64,000 bases of DNA from Phoronis australis (taxonomy: Eukaryota > Phoronida > Phoronidae): positions 412,852 to 476,851 of the forward strand of contig NMRA01000215.1 of NCBI GenBank assembly GCA_002633005.1, read 5' to 3'. The notes below the pieces were generated by a model. The model worked only from the letters and a program-made list of their open reading frames with translations. It made no database searches and was not told where the DNA came from. Positions 34,005-46,003 of the stretch are shown in pieces (positions within the stretch are counted from its first letter, which is position 1; the number at the start of each line of letters is the position of its first letter). The position numbers were made by a program, and so were the translations under genes.

Positions 34005-36270
34005 AAAATTTATGAAGCAGTGTTGATGGGATGTTTAACAGTCTTTGTTTAGAGATGCATTCACTGAGTCTGAGGCTTGTCACCAACACTTGTGAGATAC
34101 TACTATACTTGACATTTCAGTATGCAAGCCTGTGACATATATATTTAATTCATGGCTTTACCAGGATTGAAAGCCTATGTTTGGCTGTGACGAATATAAA
34201 TTACTATATAAATGAACACTGTAACCGGCATTTAAATGGAAAATTCATGGGCCATTTTCCTTTGTAACATATGCTTACAGTAGCCGTTTGCTTAAGGAAA
34301 GGTTATCCCGTAACAAATTTATGAAATAATATTGATCTTGGTTTAGACCTTCATGTCCATTTCCTGTGAAATTGGTGAAAATATTTGGTTGTAATCATAC
34401 AATTTTTTTCAGTTTTTCATTCACAGAGGGATCAGTTCTTGTATTGGGCAACATAAATTTTGACAGCTAGGTATATCTCACAGACCTGTGTACCATATGC
34501 AAAAAGTACGGATTCGTACACAAGTACGCACGACCAGGCAAAAATTCGCAAATTCAGTAAATTCAAAAGAGATTATTAATTCGCTTGTTTCTCATTAAAT
34601 ACGCCGATTTGTAGTGAAAACGGACGAGGAAGAACATTTTAAAGTTGGAAATAAAAAAATATTGTAAAATCATTCATTTTAGCCAAAAAGTTGAGCTGTA
34701 AACTCGAATAACATGCTTTGTTTCATTCTCGAAATAACCTGATAATCGGCGAATCCCGAGGCCTCTTCTGTCGGTATGTGTGTCACAGGCCTAACCTATA
34801 AGCAACGACTTCTGTGATTTGTGGATTGCTTACTTCGTCTAATTCCGGCTATTTACAGCTAAATACGTACTGTTGACAAAATGGTAAAGCATGAATGGTC
34901 TCATATTCCGAGCTGTGAAGAAAGTAGCTTCTGAAAGAAAGGCACATCTGTTTTTGCCACGTTGTTCCAAAGAATGACAATATCATATTCAAGATAGCGT
35001 GGAATTTGTACTGCAAGTTGAGTTGTATAGCGCATGTTTTTTTTTTGCGGACATGCACTGCACTGACTTCTTAGCATGTTAAGCTGACGATAATACTCGA
35101 GCCACATTCGAGTCTCAAGCCTCAAGCCTCGAGGTCTTTTCACATGCAGTACGGTGGTACGTGTTCACAGACTCTTGCAATGAATAATTATTCAAAACTT
35201 TTGTGAATGATTAAGAAAATGTCGTCTGGTGCAAAACATTGTCCTGTGCAGATTCATCAACTCATTTTTGCAGCAGATATGTTTTTGTGTTAAGAAATGA
35301 GGTGTACATTAGGCATGTACCGGTATTGCCATAACTAAGTTCAGTAAGGATATTTTGTATTAATTAACAGGTTCTTTTCACTAAGCCCGTTGTCCCTCAA
35401 CTAAAGAACTTAAATTATTCTGAAAATTGGTGATCAGTTCACTACGTGTATTTTAGAAACTGTTTCAGAGGCAGTTAAGTAGGAAAGGTACCCATGCGCG
35501 TACCCAGCGGGAGGGGGGCTTGAATGAGTCCCCCACTTGACAAAGTGGGCAAAAAGGTCCTGAGAGAAACCAAAAGTCCGAGAAAACGAGACAAAAGTCC
35601 ACTAAAGAGGCAAGAATTCGGTGAATGCTCTGAACCCTGAGCAAACCCGTGTTTTTTTTAGTGCTGCGAAAAATTCACCCCCCCCNCTCCTATATTTTAG
35701 GGTAAATTTAGTACGTACGCGCAAATCTGCAAACTTACTGAAAAATCTGCAAATCTGTTGTTCACAGTACTCCAATGCAGCTTTGGTGGTACACAGGTCT
35801 GATCTCATGTGCACTGATTTTTCACTGTTGGCCATTTTGTTATTAACGATTCCTGAAACAATTTTGCATATTATGTCTCTCAGGGCTCGACATTAAGGGT
35901 TGTCCGACTGCCCGGGCCAAACCAATTTGTTGGTACGGACAAGCTCACGACCGAGTGAATTTTTGGAAACTAGTAAATCTGAATGATCAGAGCTTCTTCG
36001 TACCAGTGATAACTCACTTGTTTAGTCATCGGTGTTGGTAAGATGTGGCGCAAATCGCCAAAGTGTTGGTAGATTATGCAGGAGCTCATGATTGGACGCG
36101 ATTTGAAGCACTTGCATTCTAATAGTTCTAGCCAAAGTGACGTGTTCTCATTTAAATACACGGCTGTATTTCACGTAATCTGGCAATTCCTTATGGACTT
36201 TTTATGCTGTGTTTCAACTACAATGTCCTGTGCTACATATTAATTTGCTTGTCAATTGTTGTTTTTATAT
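34005..36270. other. Intron-like non-coding stretch
   Basis: Mostly AT-rich. 35490-35690 holds a MITE-like block (TACCCAGCGGGAGGGGGGCT, G/C homopolymers) with an N at 35686 in a C run. No exon is evident. Confidence 0.4.
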
Positions 36271-36275
36271 GCCAG

Positions 36276-36334
36276 GTTTTCAAATGATGATGTTCAGAAA
36301 GTGAACCAACAGACCAAAAAAGACCCCGTAGTTG
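36276..36334 (+). CDS. Candidate 59-bp exon
   Basis: The acceptor TTTTTATATGCCAG is followed by an open frame (FSNDDVQKVNQQTKKDPVV) and a donor, GTTG|GTAAAT. The leading and trailing single bases match the neighbouring exons at 33941 and 36885. The content is polar and probably alpha-helical. Confidence 0.45.
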
Positions 36335-36884
36335 GTAAATGCGGAGGATATAAGCCTTGGACAGGACACATTTAGTCTTTTCTCAAAAGATTAGATGTTT
36401 TTATTTGTTTTAACAAGAATATGAAAGGGCATGAATGTTTACGTTTTAAATCAGTGCTTTTCTTATATCTTGACAATGTTTGTCAAATTTTTACATTGAT
36501 ATGTGATGGCTTTGTGGATGAACGGATGCTTGAATTTTTCAAATGACAAAAGTTTTTGTGAAAACTGTTGGTGGTGCTGAACATTGCCCTCCAAACATTT
36601 TACTAACACCTAGCTGCATACCTTATTAATACAGTACTTTGCTTTATATTATAAAATGATAGTATTCTTGTGAAGCTTTGGTATGAGTGTTCATGAGAAT
36701 GATGACTCTGAATGTAGTGTGGATCAGAAACACTAATTATATCTGAATGCTTTGTGCTGAAGAATTCATCTCTAGGTTTTTCTGTGTTCTTTTTGTTGGT
36801 TTTGAAAATGAAAATAGAAGTTATGCAAGTAATATTCAAAATAAGATATTGAACGTATGTTTTATTTGTTGTTATTTATTGCAG

Positions 36885-36958
36885 GCTACGGTATATCAAC
36901 CAGACTTCTGTTTTTGAATGGTTTTGCTACGACCTATATGACATACCTACATTCACAG
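36885..36958 (+). CDS. Candidate 74-bp exon
   Basis: The acceptor TGTTATTTATTGCAG is followed by YGISTRLLFLNGFATTYMTY and then a donor, CACAG|GTAGAC. It enters in phase 1 and exits in phase 0. The next visible exon (38346) expects phase 1, so either another exon lies between them or 38346 belongs to a different gene. Confidence 0.4.
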
Positions 36959-37289
36959 GTAGACTTCAGGACTGACTTTTATGTTTTTAGTGCCAGTGTA
37001 ATTGATGAATTATTCCTTCTTGCATTGTCTGACTAACTCATTAATTAACTATCATTTAAGGTTATGTCCAACCTTATTTAGTGGCCTCCATTCTAACACT
37101 TATATCAAAAAAACTAAGCTTTGTCAACTAGTAAAAGTAAATATTTTCTGAAAGAACAAAGACCAGGAAATATAGATATACTTTTTGTATTTATCTGTCA
37201 TTATTGTTTTTATGTAAAATCCTTTTTTAAGTAAAAATTTCATTTTTAAGAAAGGTACATTCATAGCAAAATAACCCCTCGGTCGATTT

Positions 37290-37505
37290 TAATGAAACCT
37301 TTTTTAAATGAAAACTTCATCAATTACCTCAAAAACGCTGTTAGGAATTTTCGATTAGTTTGTTCGTTTGGTTTCTATGACAAATAAACTCGCAAAACGT
37401 AAGGTATTTGTGTAAAAAATTGAAGTCGTATTCGTCTTTGCCACACACAAAAACTAAGCTTTTATATCAAAAATCCTAACAGCGTTTTTGAGATTGGTGA
37501 CTAAA
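37290..37505. repeat. Inverted repeat around CTCAAAAACGCTGTTAGGA
   Basis: CCTCAAAAACGCTGTTAGGAA near 37330 is matched inversely by ATCCTAACAGCGTTTTTGAG near 37474. The right arm begins the dispersed repeat of 37470-38305. Confidence 0.6.
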
Positions 37506-38305
37506 TTTTAAGTTTGCAAAGTTTCAGCGAAATCCATCGAGCCATTTTCGAGAACTCGTGATCCTAAATTCAAATAAAGTTGATTTGCCGAAGCCGAGAA
37601 AAAGCCGATTAAACTGGGACATGTGAAAATCTCTAAGTCTTTGGTTAATTATTCTGTGAAAACTTGTTTTCGGTATACATAACCTATAGAATCCCTAACT
37701 ATGTCACCTATTTCAATGTTTTATTGCAATGTCAACTAATTTTGCAGTGCGTAGCTAACTTAAATATCATTAAAACCTCAAATAGACCTATCTTTCGCAG
37801 CCAACTTCTGCCGTTTTGTACAACCTATTTAGAAAAGTAGGTCACAGTTCATAGCCTGTACACGTCACGTGCTGTGAGACTGATACCAAACCAAGTAAGA
37901 AATGGATAACAAAAATTGAATTGGTGGTTAAAGTAAGTCGTTAACATGAAATCGAAACATCGAAATGTTGACTTAATAATTGAGTTGAGGAATAAGGGGG
38001 AGGATTTATCTCTTTTCACAACTTTCTGTGTTCATGACCAGACTGAGGCCTGAGGCAACTCGTAGCATTCGTTTTAAACGTCAACGGTCATATGCATGTA
38101 GACGCACAACTCCCTTAGGATCAAAGCTTTGTTTTGTCTTCGTTTTCCCCGACACCATTCTATCATAACCACACCTCGTTTGTTCAATGTTATGGCGAAT
38201 TTGTGAATGAAAGGACTGAGGGTATACCGAAGCTGTTCTGTACCTGGCGGGAGACTCGATTTACTTGAAAGCCCTTTAACCTTTGACCTTGGATAAGTGG
38301 TAAAC
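37470..38305 (+). repeat. About 830-bp dispersed repeat, copy 1
   Basis: Matches 51965-52760 in the same orientation along its length. Landmarks are TCCTAACAGCGTTTTTGAGA, GACTGATA.GAAACCAAGTA-type sequence, GACGCACAACTCCCT, TGTTTTGTCTTCGTTTT, GTGAATGAAAGGAC and AACCTTTGACCT. Short minus-strand frames within it show no known domain. It ends about 15 bp before the duplicated BIR module begins. Confidence 0.7.
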
Positions 38306-38345
38306 AAATATCATATATACATTTATTTTGTTCTGTCACTTGCAG

Positions 38346-40919
38346 TTCCATTAAAAAAGCAAATGCACATCGCTGACGGTGAACAAAAGCGACATCTTGT
38401 CGTACTACTCTATCATCTCTTGGATGGAAATGAATGTAATGACAGAACCTTAGGAAAAAGAGACTTGCACAAACAACTGTTACTTCGAAGTCAAAGGCAT
38501 GTTTTATTTTGGTGTAAATACTTGACTTTGTGTGCCACTTGTGATGTTGCAAGTAGTTTTGAGAGAGAAAGACAGGAAAAATACCAAAGTTTGTTTCTTA
38601 GTACGTTGCAGCGGCATTCATTGTTGACTGATATTCAACATTTTGTTGTGAGTGATCATGTTTGGAAAGCTGTAGTGACAACCGGCAAGGTGGCACATAA
38701 GTCCTCCGATGAACTGGATGAAATAGATTCACTGGTAAGTTGAATGTTTCTTTCTGTTGTTTAGTTCTCGATGAATCTCATGAATTGTTACATTGAAATT
38801 TTGACATGGAAGTAACGAATTCTATTTACTGCATTCTGTTGGGCACAAAACTGACTCGGGTTTTTCTGATAATGTCTTGCCCTGATGAATCCGGTTTCAA
38901 AAAGGAAGTCGGCATTTTTATGCGCTCACGTATGTATATTTGGGTGTATATTGCGGTCATCTATGTGCAGGCGTCCGACGTCCACAGTTAAATCTCATAA
39001 ACCCTCCCAGGATTTTGATGATCTTTGGCAGGTGTGTTGCTATGAAGCTGAAGACAGATGAAGATGAATTTCGGATCACTACGTGTATTAGATCAGTGTG
39101 CCCCCTAGTAGCAAGTTTAGTTTTTCACGTTTACCTCTGAATCTTCGGAGGTCCTCAGTAGACTTTCATAAAATTTGACTGTTAGGCATCTGTTGGTGAG
39201 ATGACTATTCCTCTGTTTTTGGATGGATTCGAGGTACTTTGCGTCACCTACTGGCCATTTTACTGTTTTCGAGTTTTTTGGCATCCGCCCTTTTCCAAGA
39301 TCTGTATTAAACTTAGCTAGTGCATTCATTATGAAGTAGACAGTGAACGATGACGGCATTCAGACAGATCCGACAAACGTGCCCCCTAGTGACAGTTTCC
39401 TTTTGTTCCGCTTTCGTTTGTTTCTCTGAAGGTTCCTTACGAATTTTTAGGAAATTTGGTAAAAAGCTTTCTATTGAAACAATGAGATGTTCCTTTTTGA
39501 TGGATTCAACATATTTGTGCCATCTAGTGTCCATTTTTACTGTTTTATAGTCTGTTTTTGGCATTTGCTCCTTATCAACCAACCACTCTAAGGATGATTG
39601 TGAAAATTGGCATATATGTCGTTCGTGTGAAGAGGACGATTGATGATTTTCCGATGACTTCATCTAGTGTTTTGCCTCCTAGTTGCGCAGATGTTTTTTG
39701 CACCCATAGCCTCCTAGTGGCAATTTTATTTTTTTCTGTTTTTCTCGGTTTCTCAGAAGTTCCTTGATGATTTTTTATGAAATTTGGTAAACTTTGATGA
39801 CATATATCATTTTTCTTATGGATTTGACGTACTTCGCGCCGTCTAGTGGCCAGTTGTATGATACAAATAAACACCCCAAAAGCACACCATTTGCAATGCA
39901 TTAGTGGGCGCATTTCAATGCTATGCGTTGCTCTTGTTTGAAATGTTAGATGTTTTGACTTTTGTGAATTAATTTCTCAATCTAAAAGACCTGATGGCAA
40001 ATCCCGGAAATGCTTTTGTAGCTCTTCGAATGCAGAAGCTAAATTTGTAAATTCCGCATGGGAAGTTAAGTTCTCGTCCTTCAAGTTAAAAATAGTTGAT
40101 TTTTCTAAATTTCACCTTGTCTGCTTGCAGAAAAAAATTTGTGTACCTCATTTGAGAATGGAAACAGAAGAAAAGTGTGTAGCTGATGATATATCTGAAA
40201 TGGTGTTGTCACGACTAGATAAAGGGAAGAAGCTGCAGTTATGTGTGTCGCAACTTGGTTCTAGCGAAGAAATGAAAACTATTGTAGAGCAGTTTTGCAG
40301 GATGAACAAAAAATCGGTACCGGATTTTGCACAAGACTTCAAAATGATGAAAATGCTTTTTAACGAACTCCATGATTTAGGTCACAAAGATCGCAAAGAA
40401 ATGTTACCAGGAGATAATACCTATACTGTTTTCCCTGCATCAGCAGCCAGTTACTATGAGCGCTTGGCTGCTGAGCCCTCGATGCCCAGAGAAGGATTGT
40501 ACAGTTGTGAAGAATTTCGTTTGCAGTCATTTCTTGGGTTTCCAAAAACTGTGAATGTTGGAGTAGTTCTACTTGCAAAGGTTGGCTTTTGGTACACTGG
40601 CAATGGTGATGAGGTAGCCTGCTTCTCATGCAATATGCATCTCAGCAACTGGAGCCCCTGTAAGGACCCCTTTGTCCGCCACCAAGAGGAATCACCTGAT
40701 TGTGATTTTGTTAACTGGAAAGATGAATGTAATGTTCCATACGGCTCTACAGAGAATCCTTTTAATCCTAATAGCAGGAACACTGAGGCACCTGGACTTG
40801 TGGCGACAATGGTGGATGGCCTTGATCAGATAGATTGCCCAGATGAAGTAGACCGTGTGATGCGTGTGGAACTGTCCAGGATAAAGACCTATACGGGTTT
40901 GTATGCAGGCTATAAATAA
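38346..40919 (+). CDS. Two-exon BIR-domain protein module, copy 1
   Basis: Exon A is 38346-38734 (acceptor TTCTGTCACTTGCAG; donor CACTG|GTAAGT; phase 0 exit). Exon B is 40131-40919 (acceptor CTTGTCTGCTTGCAG; stop TAA). Exon A and the first half of exon B encode about 250 residues of helical, charged sequence I cannot assign. The second half of exon B holds one BIR zinc domain: FRLQSFLGFP, GFWYTGNGDEVACFSC, and H-X6-C in RHQEESPDC. The spacing C-X2-C-X16-H-X6-C is canonical. BIR domains bind caspases or adaptor proteins. There is no RING here; the protein ends about 70 residues after the BIR. Exon A begins after an acceptor with two codon bases, so an upstream exon must exist. Confidence 0.82.
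38920..39890 (+). repeat. CCCCCTAGTGGC-type dispersed repeat in the BIR intron, copy 1
   Basis: About 200-bp degenerate units each contain TGCCCCCTAGTRGC, CTCTGAA.CTTC, TCATGAAATTTGG-like and GGATTCGAGGTACTTTGCG, with CCATCTAGTGGCCA-like boxes. The block is headed by ATGCGCTCACGTATGTATAT and GCGTCCGACGTCC. The same block sits in the second BIR intron and in the spacer at 41450-42640. Confidence 0.65.
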
Positions 40920-41449
40920 CCTCATTAACAACTGCGTACATTCGGTCATGTGTAGTCTCTGTGAAACTGATTATTTATGCCCACAAGAGAACACTTCGCT
41001 TTTACTCTCAATATGAATATGATGCATCACATTGACAAAAATGTAAGGATGTTTTTGTGAGACTTGTGCCACTTCTGAGATGCAACATAGCTCAGACATG
41101 GTACTGGATTCCTAACTAAAACGTCCTACAGACATTGTTGGACAGAACAAATGATGAATTTTATTTAAAAATAGTCACTTAGTTGCTGAACTTTCAAAGG
41201 TTTGGGAAGTGGCAATTAATCTTCCTGGCCTCTGGGTTATCTTACCTCTTTTAACATGGAACATCTGTCACTAAAACTGGCACCTTTCCCTAAGGTGAGC
41301 AGGGGCCCAGCAAAATTATGGGATCATAGATTTTAGGCAACAGATTCTCAACTGAAGTTTTCCAGTGCAATTCCCGTAAGAGGCAGCACTTACTTTGTGT
41401 GCCAATCCCAGATTTAGGTATGTGCATCTGATTGGCACATTTTGCGTTT

Positions 41450-42640
41450 TTATGCGCCCACATATTTATATCTGGACGCATTATGCCGTCATCTCCGTCC
41501 ATCCGTTCGGGCGGCGGCGTCCGGCGTCCGCTGCTCTGTCTCCAAAACCCTTGGACTTACGTTCATGAAATTTGGCACATATGTTCCATTCATGATTGGG
41601 ACGGCATGAGCGAACTTTCAGACATATCCGACTACTGGTGTGCCCCCTAGTGGCAATTTTAGTTTTTTATGCTTACCTTTGTATCTTCAAAAGTCCTGAA
41701 GAGATTTTCATGAAATTAGGTTTGTAGGCACCTATTAGTGAGATGACGGTATCCACCCGTTTTCGGATGGATTTGACGTAGTTGGCACCACCTAGTGGCC
41801 ATTTTTACTGTTTTTGAGTCTGTTTTTTGCGTCCACCCCTCTATCAACCAAACCGCTCGAAGGATGATTGTGAAAATTGGCATGTATGTGCTTACTATAA
41901 AGAGGATGGTTGACGATGATTTTCCGACGATTTTGACTACTGTGGCGCCTCTTAGTGGCAGTTTTGTTTTTGTTGCACGTGTGAAGTAGGTCAATTCACT
42001 GCTCTCAAGATAGCATCAATTTGATGTTGCCCAACACAGAAATAGGTTATCATGTGATCACATGTTTAAACCTATGCATCTGTACCTGAAGCTATGCCTC
42101 TATCCAAATTAAATCGCTTGTGCCTATATGCAAGTTATTTAAACTGGAGCAGCGTGGAGTGTTGAAATGTGCCCACGCATGCACCGCAAACAGTCTGCTA
42201 CTAGGGATGTTTATTTGCATCATAAAAATGGCCAGTAGATGGTGCAAAATCCGTCAAATCCATCCGAAAACGGTAACATGCTATCGATTCTTTAATTGAA
42301 AGCTACTTACCAGTTTTCATAAAAATCTGAGAAAAAAATTTTGAGAAACAAAGGAAAACCAAAAAAAGAAATTGCCATTAGGGGGCAAAACATTTGTCGG
42401 ATGTGTCTGAAAGTCGTCATTGCCTGTTCTCAACTTCCTAGAAATACACTTGTTAAATTTAATAAAATCCTGCTATAGGACACACAGCTACGGGTGCAAA
42501 AAAAACTGCCACTAGGAGGCTCCACAGTAGTCGAAGTTGTCTTCGTGAACTGTCCTCTTCATACTGAGGACCTTTGAAGAAACAGAGGTAAACTGAAAAA
42601 AAATTGCCACTAGGGGGCACAGCAGTATACAGATCCGGCT
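41450..42640. repeat. CCCCCTAGTGGC-type repeats between the two BIR modules
   Basis: 41450-41990 is in plus orientation (CGTCCGGCGTCCGCTG, CATGAAATTTGGCACATATG, TGCCCCCTAGTGGC). 42190-42640 carries inverted boxes (GCCATTAGGGGGCA, GCCACTAGGGGGCAC). The spacer has no exon. Such repeats on both sides could have promoted the duplication. Confidence 0.6.
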
Positions 42641-42669
42641 TAACATTTATTTTGTTCTGTCACTTGCAG

Positions 42670-45249
42670 TTCCATTAAAAAAGCAAATGTACATCGCTGA
42701 TGGTGAACAAAAGCGACATCTTGTCTTACTACTCTATCACCTCTTGGATGGAAATGAATGTAATGGCAGAACCTCAGGAAAAAGTGACTTGCACAAACAA
42801 CTGTTACTTCGAAGTCAAAGGCGTGTTTTATTTTGGTCTAAATACTTGACTTTGCGTGCCACTTGTGACGTTGCAAGTAGTTTTGAGAGAGAAAGACAGG
42901 AAAAATACCAAAGTTTGTTTCTTAGTACGTTGCAGCGGCATTCATTGTTGACTGATATTCAACATTTTGTTGTGAGTGATCATGTTTGGAAAGCTGTAGT
43001 GACAACCCGCAAGGTGGCACATAAGTCCTCCGATGAACTGGATGAAATAGATTCACTGGTAAGTTGAATGTTTCTTTCTGTTGTTTTGTGTTCTTCGATG
43101 AATCTCATGACTTGTTACATTGAAATTTTGACATGGGAGTAACGAATTCTATTTACTGCATTCTGTTGGGCACAAAACTGACTCGGGTTTTTCTGATAAT
43201 GTCTTGCCCTGATGAATCCGGTTTCAAAAAAGAAGTCAGCATTTTTATGCACCCACGTATGAATATTTGGGTGTATATTGCCGTCATCTCTATGCGGGCG
43301 TCCGACGTCCACAGTTGTATCTCCTAAACCCTCCCAGGATTTTGATGATCTTTCACAGGTGTGTTGCTATGAAGCTGAAGACAGATGAAGATGAATTTCA
43401 GACCGCAGCGTCTACCAGTGTGCCCCCTAGTAGCAAGTTTAGTTTTTTACGTTTACCTCTGAATCTTCGGAGGTCCACAATAGACTTTCATAAAATTTGA
43501 CTGTTAGGCATCTGTTGGTGAGATGACTCTATTCCTCTGTTTTTGAAGGGATTCGAGGTACTTTACATGACCTACTGGCCATTTTACTGTTTTCGAGTCT
43601 GTTTTTTGGCATCCGCCCATTTCCAAGATCTTTATTAAATTTAGCTAGTGTATTTATTATGAAGTAGACAATGAACGATGACGACGTTCAGACAGATCCG
43701 ACAAACGTGCCCCCTAGTGGCAGTTTCTTTTTGTTCCGCTTTCCTTTGTTTCTCTGAAGGTTCCTTACGGAAATTTAGTAAATTTGGTAAAATGCTTTCT
43801 ATTGAAACAATGACATGTTCCTTTTAGATGAATTTAACATATCTTGTGCCATCTAGTCTCCATTTTTACCATTTTATAGTCTGTTTTTGGCATTCGCCCC
43901 TTATCAACCAACCACTCTAAGGATGATTGTGAAATTGGCATATATGTCGTTCGTGTGAAGAGGACGATTGACGATGATTTTCTGACGACTTCATTTAGTG
44001 TTTTGCCTCCTAGTTGCAGTGATGTTTTTTGCACCCATAGCCTCCTAATGGCATTTTTATTTTTTCTGTTTGGCTCGGTTTCTCAGAAGCTCCTTGATGA
44101 TTTTTTATAAAATTTGTTAAACTTCGATGACATATATAATTTTTCTTATGGATTCAACATACTTCAAGCTGTCTAGTGGCCATTTGTATGATACAAATAA
44201 ACACCCCAAAAGCACACCATTTGCAATGCATTAGTGGGCACATTTCAATGCTATGCGTTGCTCTTGTTTGAAATGTTTGATGTTTTGAATTTTGTGAATT
44301 AATTTCTCATTCTAAAAGACCTGATAGCCAATCCCGGACATGCTTTTGTAGCTCTTCAAAGGCAGAAGCTAAAGTTGTAAATTTCGCATGGGAAGTTAAG
44401 TTCTCGTCCTTCAAGTTAAAAATAGTTGATTTTTCTAAATTTCACCTTGTCTGCTTGCAGAATAAATTTTGTGTACCTCATTTGAGAATGGAAACAGAAG
44501 AAAAGTGTGTGGCTGATGAGATATCTGAAATGGTGTTGTCACGACTAGATAAAGGGAAGAAACTGCAGTTACGTGTGTCGCAACTTGGTTCTAGTGAAGA
44601 AATGGAAACTATTGTAGAGCAGTTTTGTAGGATGACCAAAAAATCGGCACCAGATTTTGCACAAGACTTCAAAATGATGAAAATGCTTTTTAATGAACTC
44701 CATTATTTAGGTCACAAAGGTCGCAAAGAAATCTTACCAGGAGATAATACCTATACTGTTTTCCCTGCATCAGCAGCCAGTTACTATGAACGCTTGGCTG
44801 CTGAGCCCTCGATGCCCAGAGAAGAATTGTACAGTTGTGAAGAATTTCGTTTGCAGTCATTTCTTGGGTTTCCAAAAACTGTGAATGTTGGAGTAGTTCT
44901 ACTTGCAAAGGCTGGCTTTTGGTACACTGGCAATGGTGATGAGGTAGCCTGCTTCTCATGCCATATGCATCTCAACAACTGGAGCCCCAGTAAGGACCCC
45001 TTTGTCCGCCACCAAGAGGAATCACCTGATTGTGATTTTGTTAACTGGAAAGATGAACGTAATGTTCCGTACGGCTCTACAGATAACCCTTTTAATCCTA
45101 ATAGCAGGAACACTGAGGCACCTGGACTTGTGGCGACAATGGTGGATGGCCTTGATCAGATAGATTGCCCAGATGAAGTAGACCGTGTGATGCGTGTGGA
45201 ACTGTCCAGGATAAAGACCTATACGGGTTTGTATGCAGGCTATAAATAA
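42670..45249 (+). CDS. Two-exon BIR-domain protein module, copy 2
   Basis: Exons are 42670-43058 and 44461-45249, with the same splice sites and phases as copy 1 and no stop or frameshift. The BIR ligands are all kept (CFSC, H and C in RHQEESPDC), and the C-terminus is identical to copy 1 over the last 55 residues. By eye there are 9 replacement and 3 silent differences in exon A, and about 17 replacement and about 8 silent in exon B. Both copies are therefore intact and somewhat diverged. The RING-IAP exons begin 754 bp downstream. The N-terminal half has no family I recognise. Confidence 0.82.
43245..44200 (+). repeat. CCCCCTAGTGGC-type dispersed repeat in the BIR intron, copy 2
   Basis: Duplicated together with the module; same unit structure as 38920-39890 with scattered substitutions and small indels. 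Confidence 0.65.
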
Positions 45250-46003
45250 CCTCATTAACAACTGCGTACATTCGGTCATGTGTAGTCTCTGTGAAACTGA
45301 TTATTTATGCCCACAAGAGAACACTTCGCTTTTACTCTCAATATGAATATGATGCATCACATTGACAAAAATGTAAGGATGTTTTTGTGAGACTTGTGCC
45401 ACTTCTGAGATGCAACATAGCTCAGACATGGTACTGGATTCCTAACTAAAACGTCCTACAGACATATTGTTGGACAGAACAAATGATGAATTTTATTTAA
45501 AAATAGTCACTTAGTTGCTGAACTTTCAAAGGTTTGGGAAGTGGGCAATTAATCTTCCTGGCCCCTGGGTTATCTTACCTCTTTTAACGTGGAACATCTG
45601 TCACTAAAACTGGCACCTTTCCCTAAGTTCAGCAGGGGCCCAACAAAATTATGGGATCATAGATCGTAGGCAACAGATTCTCAACTGAAGTTTTCCAGTG
45701 CAATTCCCGTAAGAGGCAGCACTTACTTTGTGTGCCAATCCCATATTTACGTATGCGCATCTGATTGGCACATTTTGTGTTTTTTACAAGCTAGAAGTAC
45801 GATAGAAAACATTTTGGCACAGTTCTAGCCATCCTTTGAGCAAAATTTCTGAGAGGCGTAGAAATATTACTTAAAGAATGGTGTCCAGACAAAAAGATTG
45901 AAATTCGTTACTCTCCTCTTTAGTGTATTTTTTATGCAATTGTTTGGCTACAGGCCAAATTCTATGAAACTTTTATACTTGATGTCAAACTGACCTTCCC
46001 CAG

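Larger units (their letters stand above)
38321..41447 (+). repeat. Tandem segmental duplication carrying the BIR module, unit 1
   Basis: Both exons, the intron and about 520 bp of 3' flank are nearly identical to 42649-45784, offset by about 4.33 kb. Similarity starts at ACATTTATTTTGTTCTGTC and ends near TGATTGGCACATTTTG. The introns are 1396 and 1402 bp. Confidence 0.92.
42649..45784 (+). repeat. Tandem segmental duplication carrying the BIR module, unit 2
   Basis: Counterpart of 38321-41447. Its 5' breakpoint abuts a CCCCCTAGTGGC repeat, whereas unit 1 abuts the 830-bp repeat. Confidence 0.92.

Noticed and set aside
37745-37760. TTTTGCAG acceptor as the missing exon before the BIR module
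   Set aside because: It lies inside the 830-bp dispersed repeat, and stops follow soon in the needed frame.
38190-38552. 120-codon minus-strand frame opposite exon A
   Set aside because: It overlaps both the dispersed repeat and the plus-strand exon, has no domain, and its plus-strand counterpart has good splice sites and a duplicate.
40360-40949. Minus-strand frames of 85-109 codons opposite the BIR exon
   Set aside because: They recur opposite copy 2 only because the plus-strand exon is duplicated. The plus strand encodes a canonical BIR.
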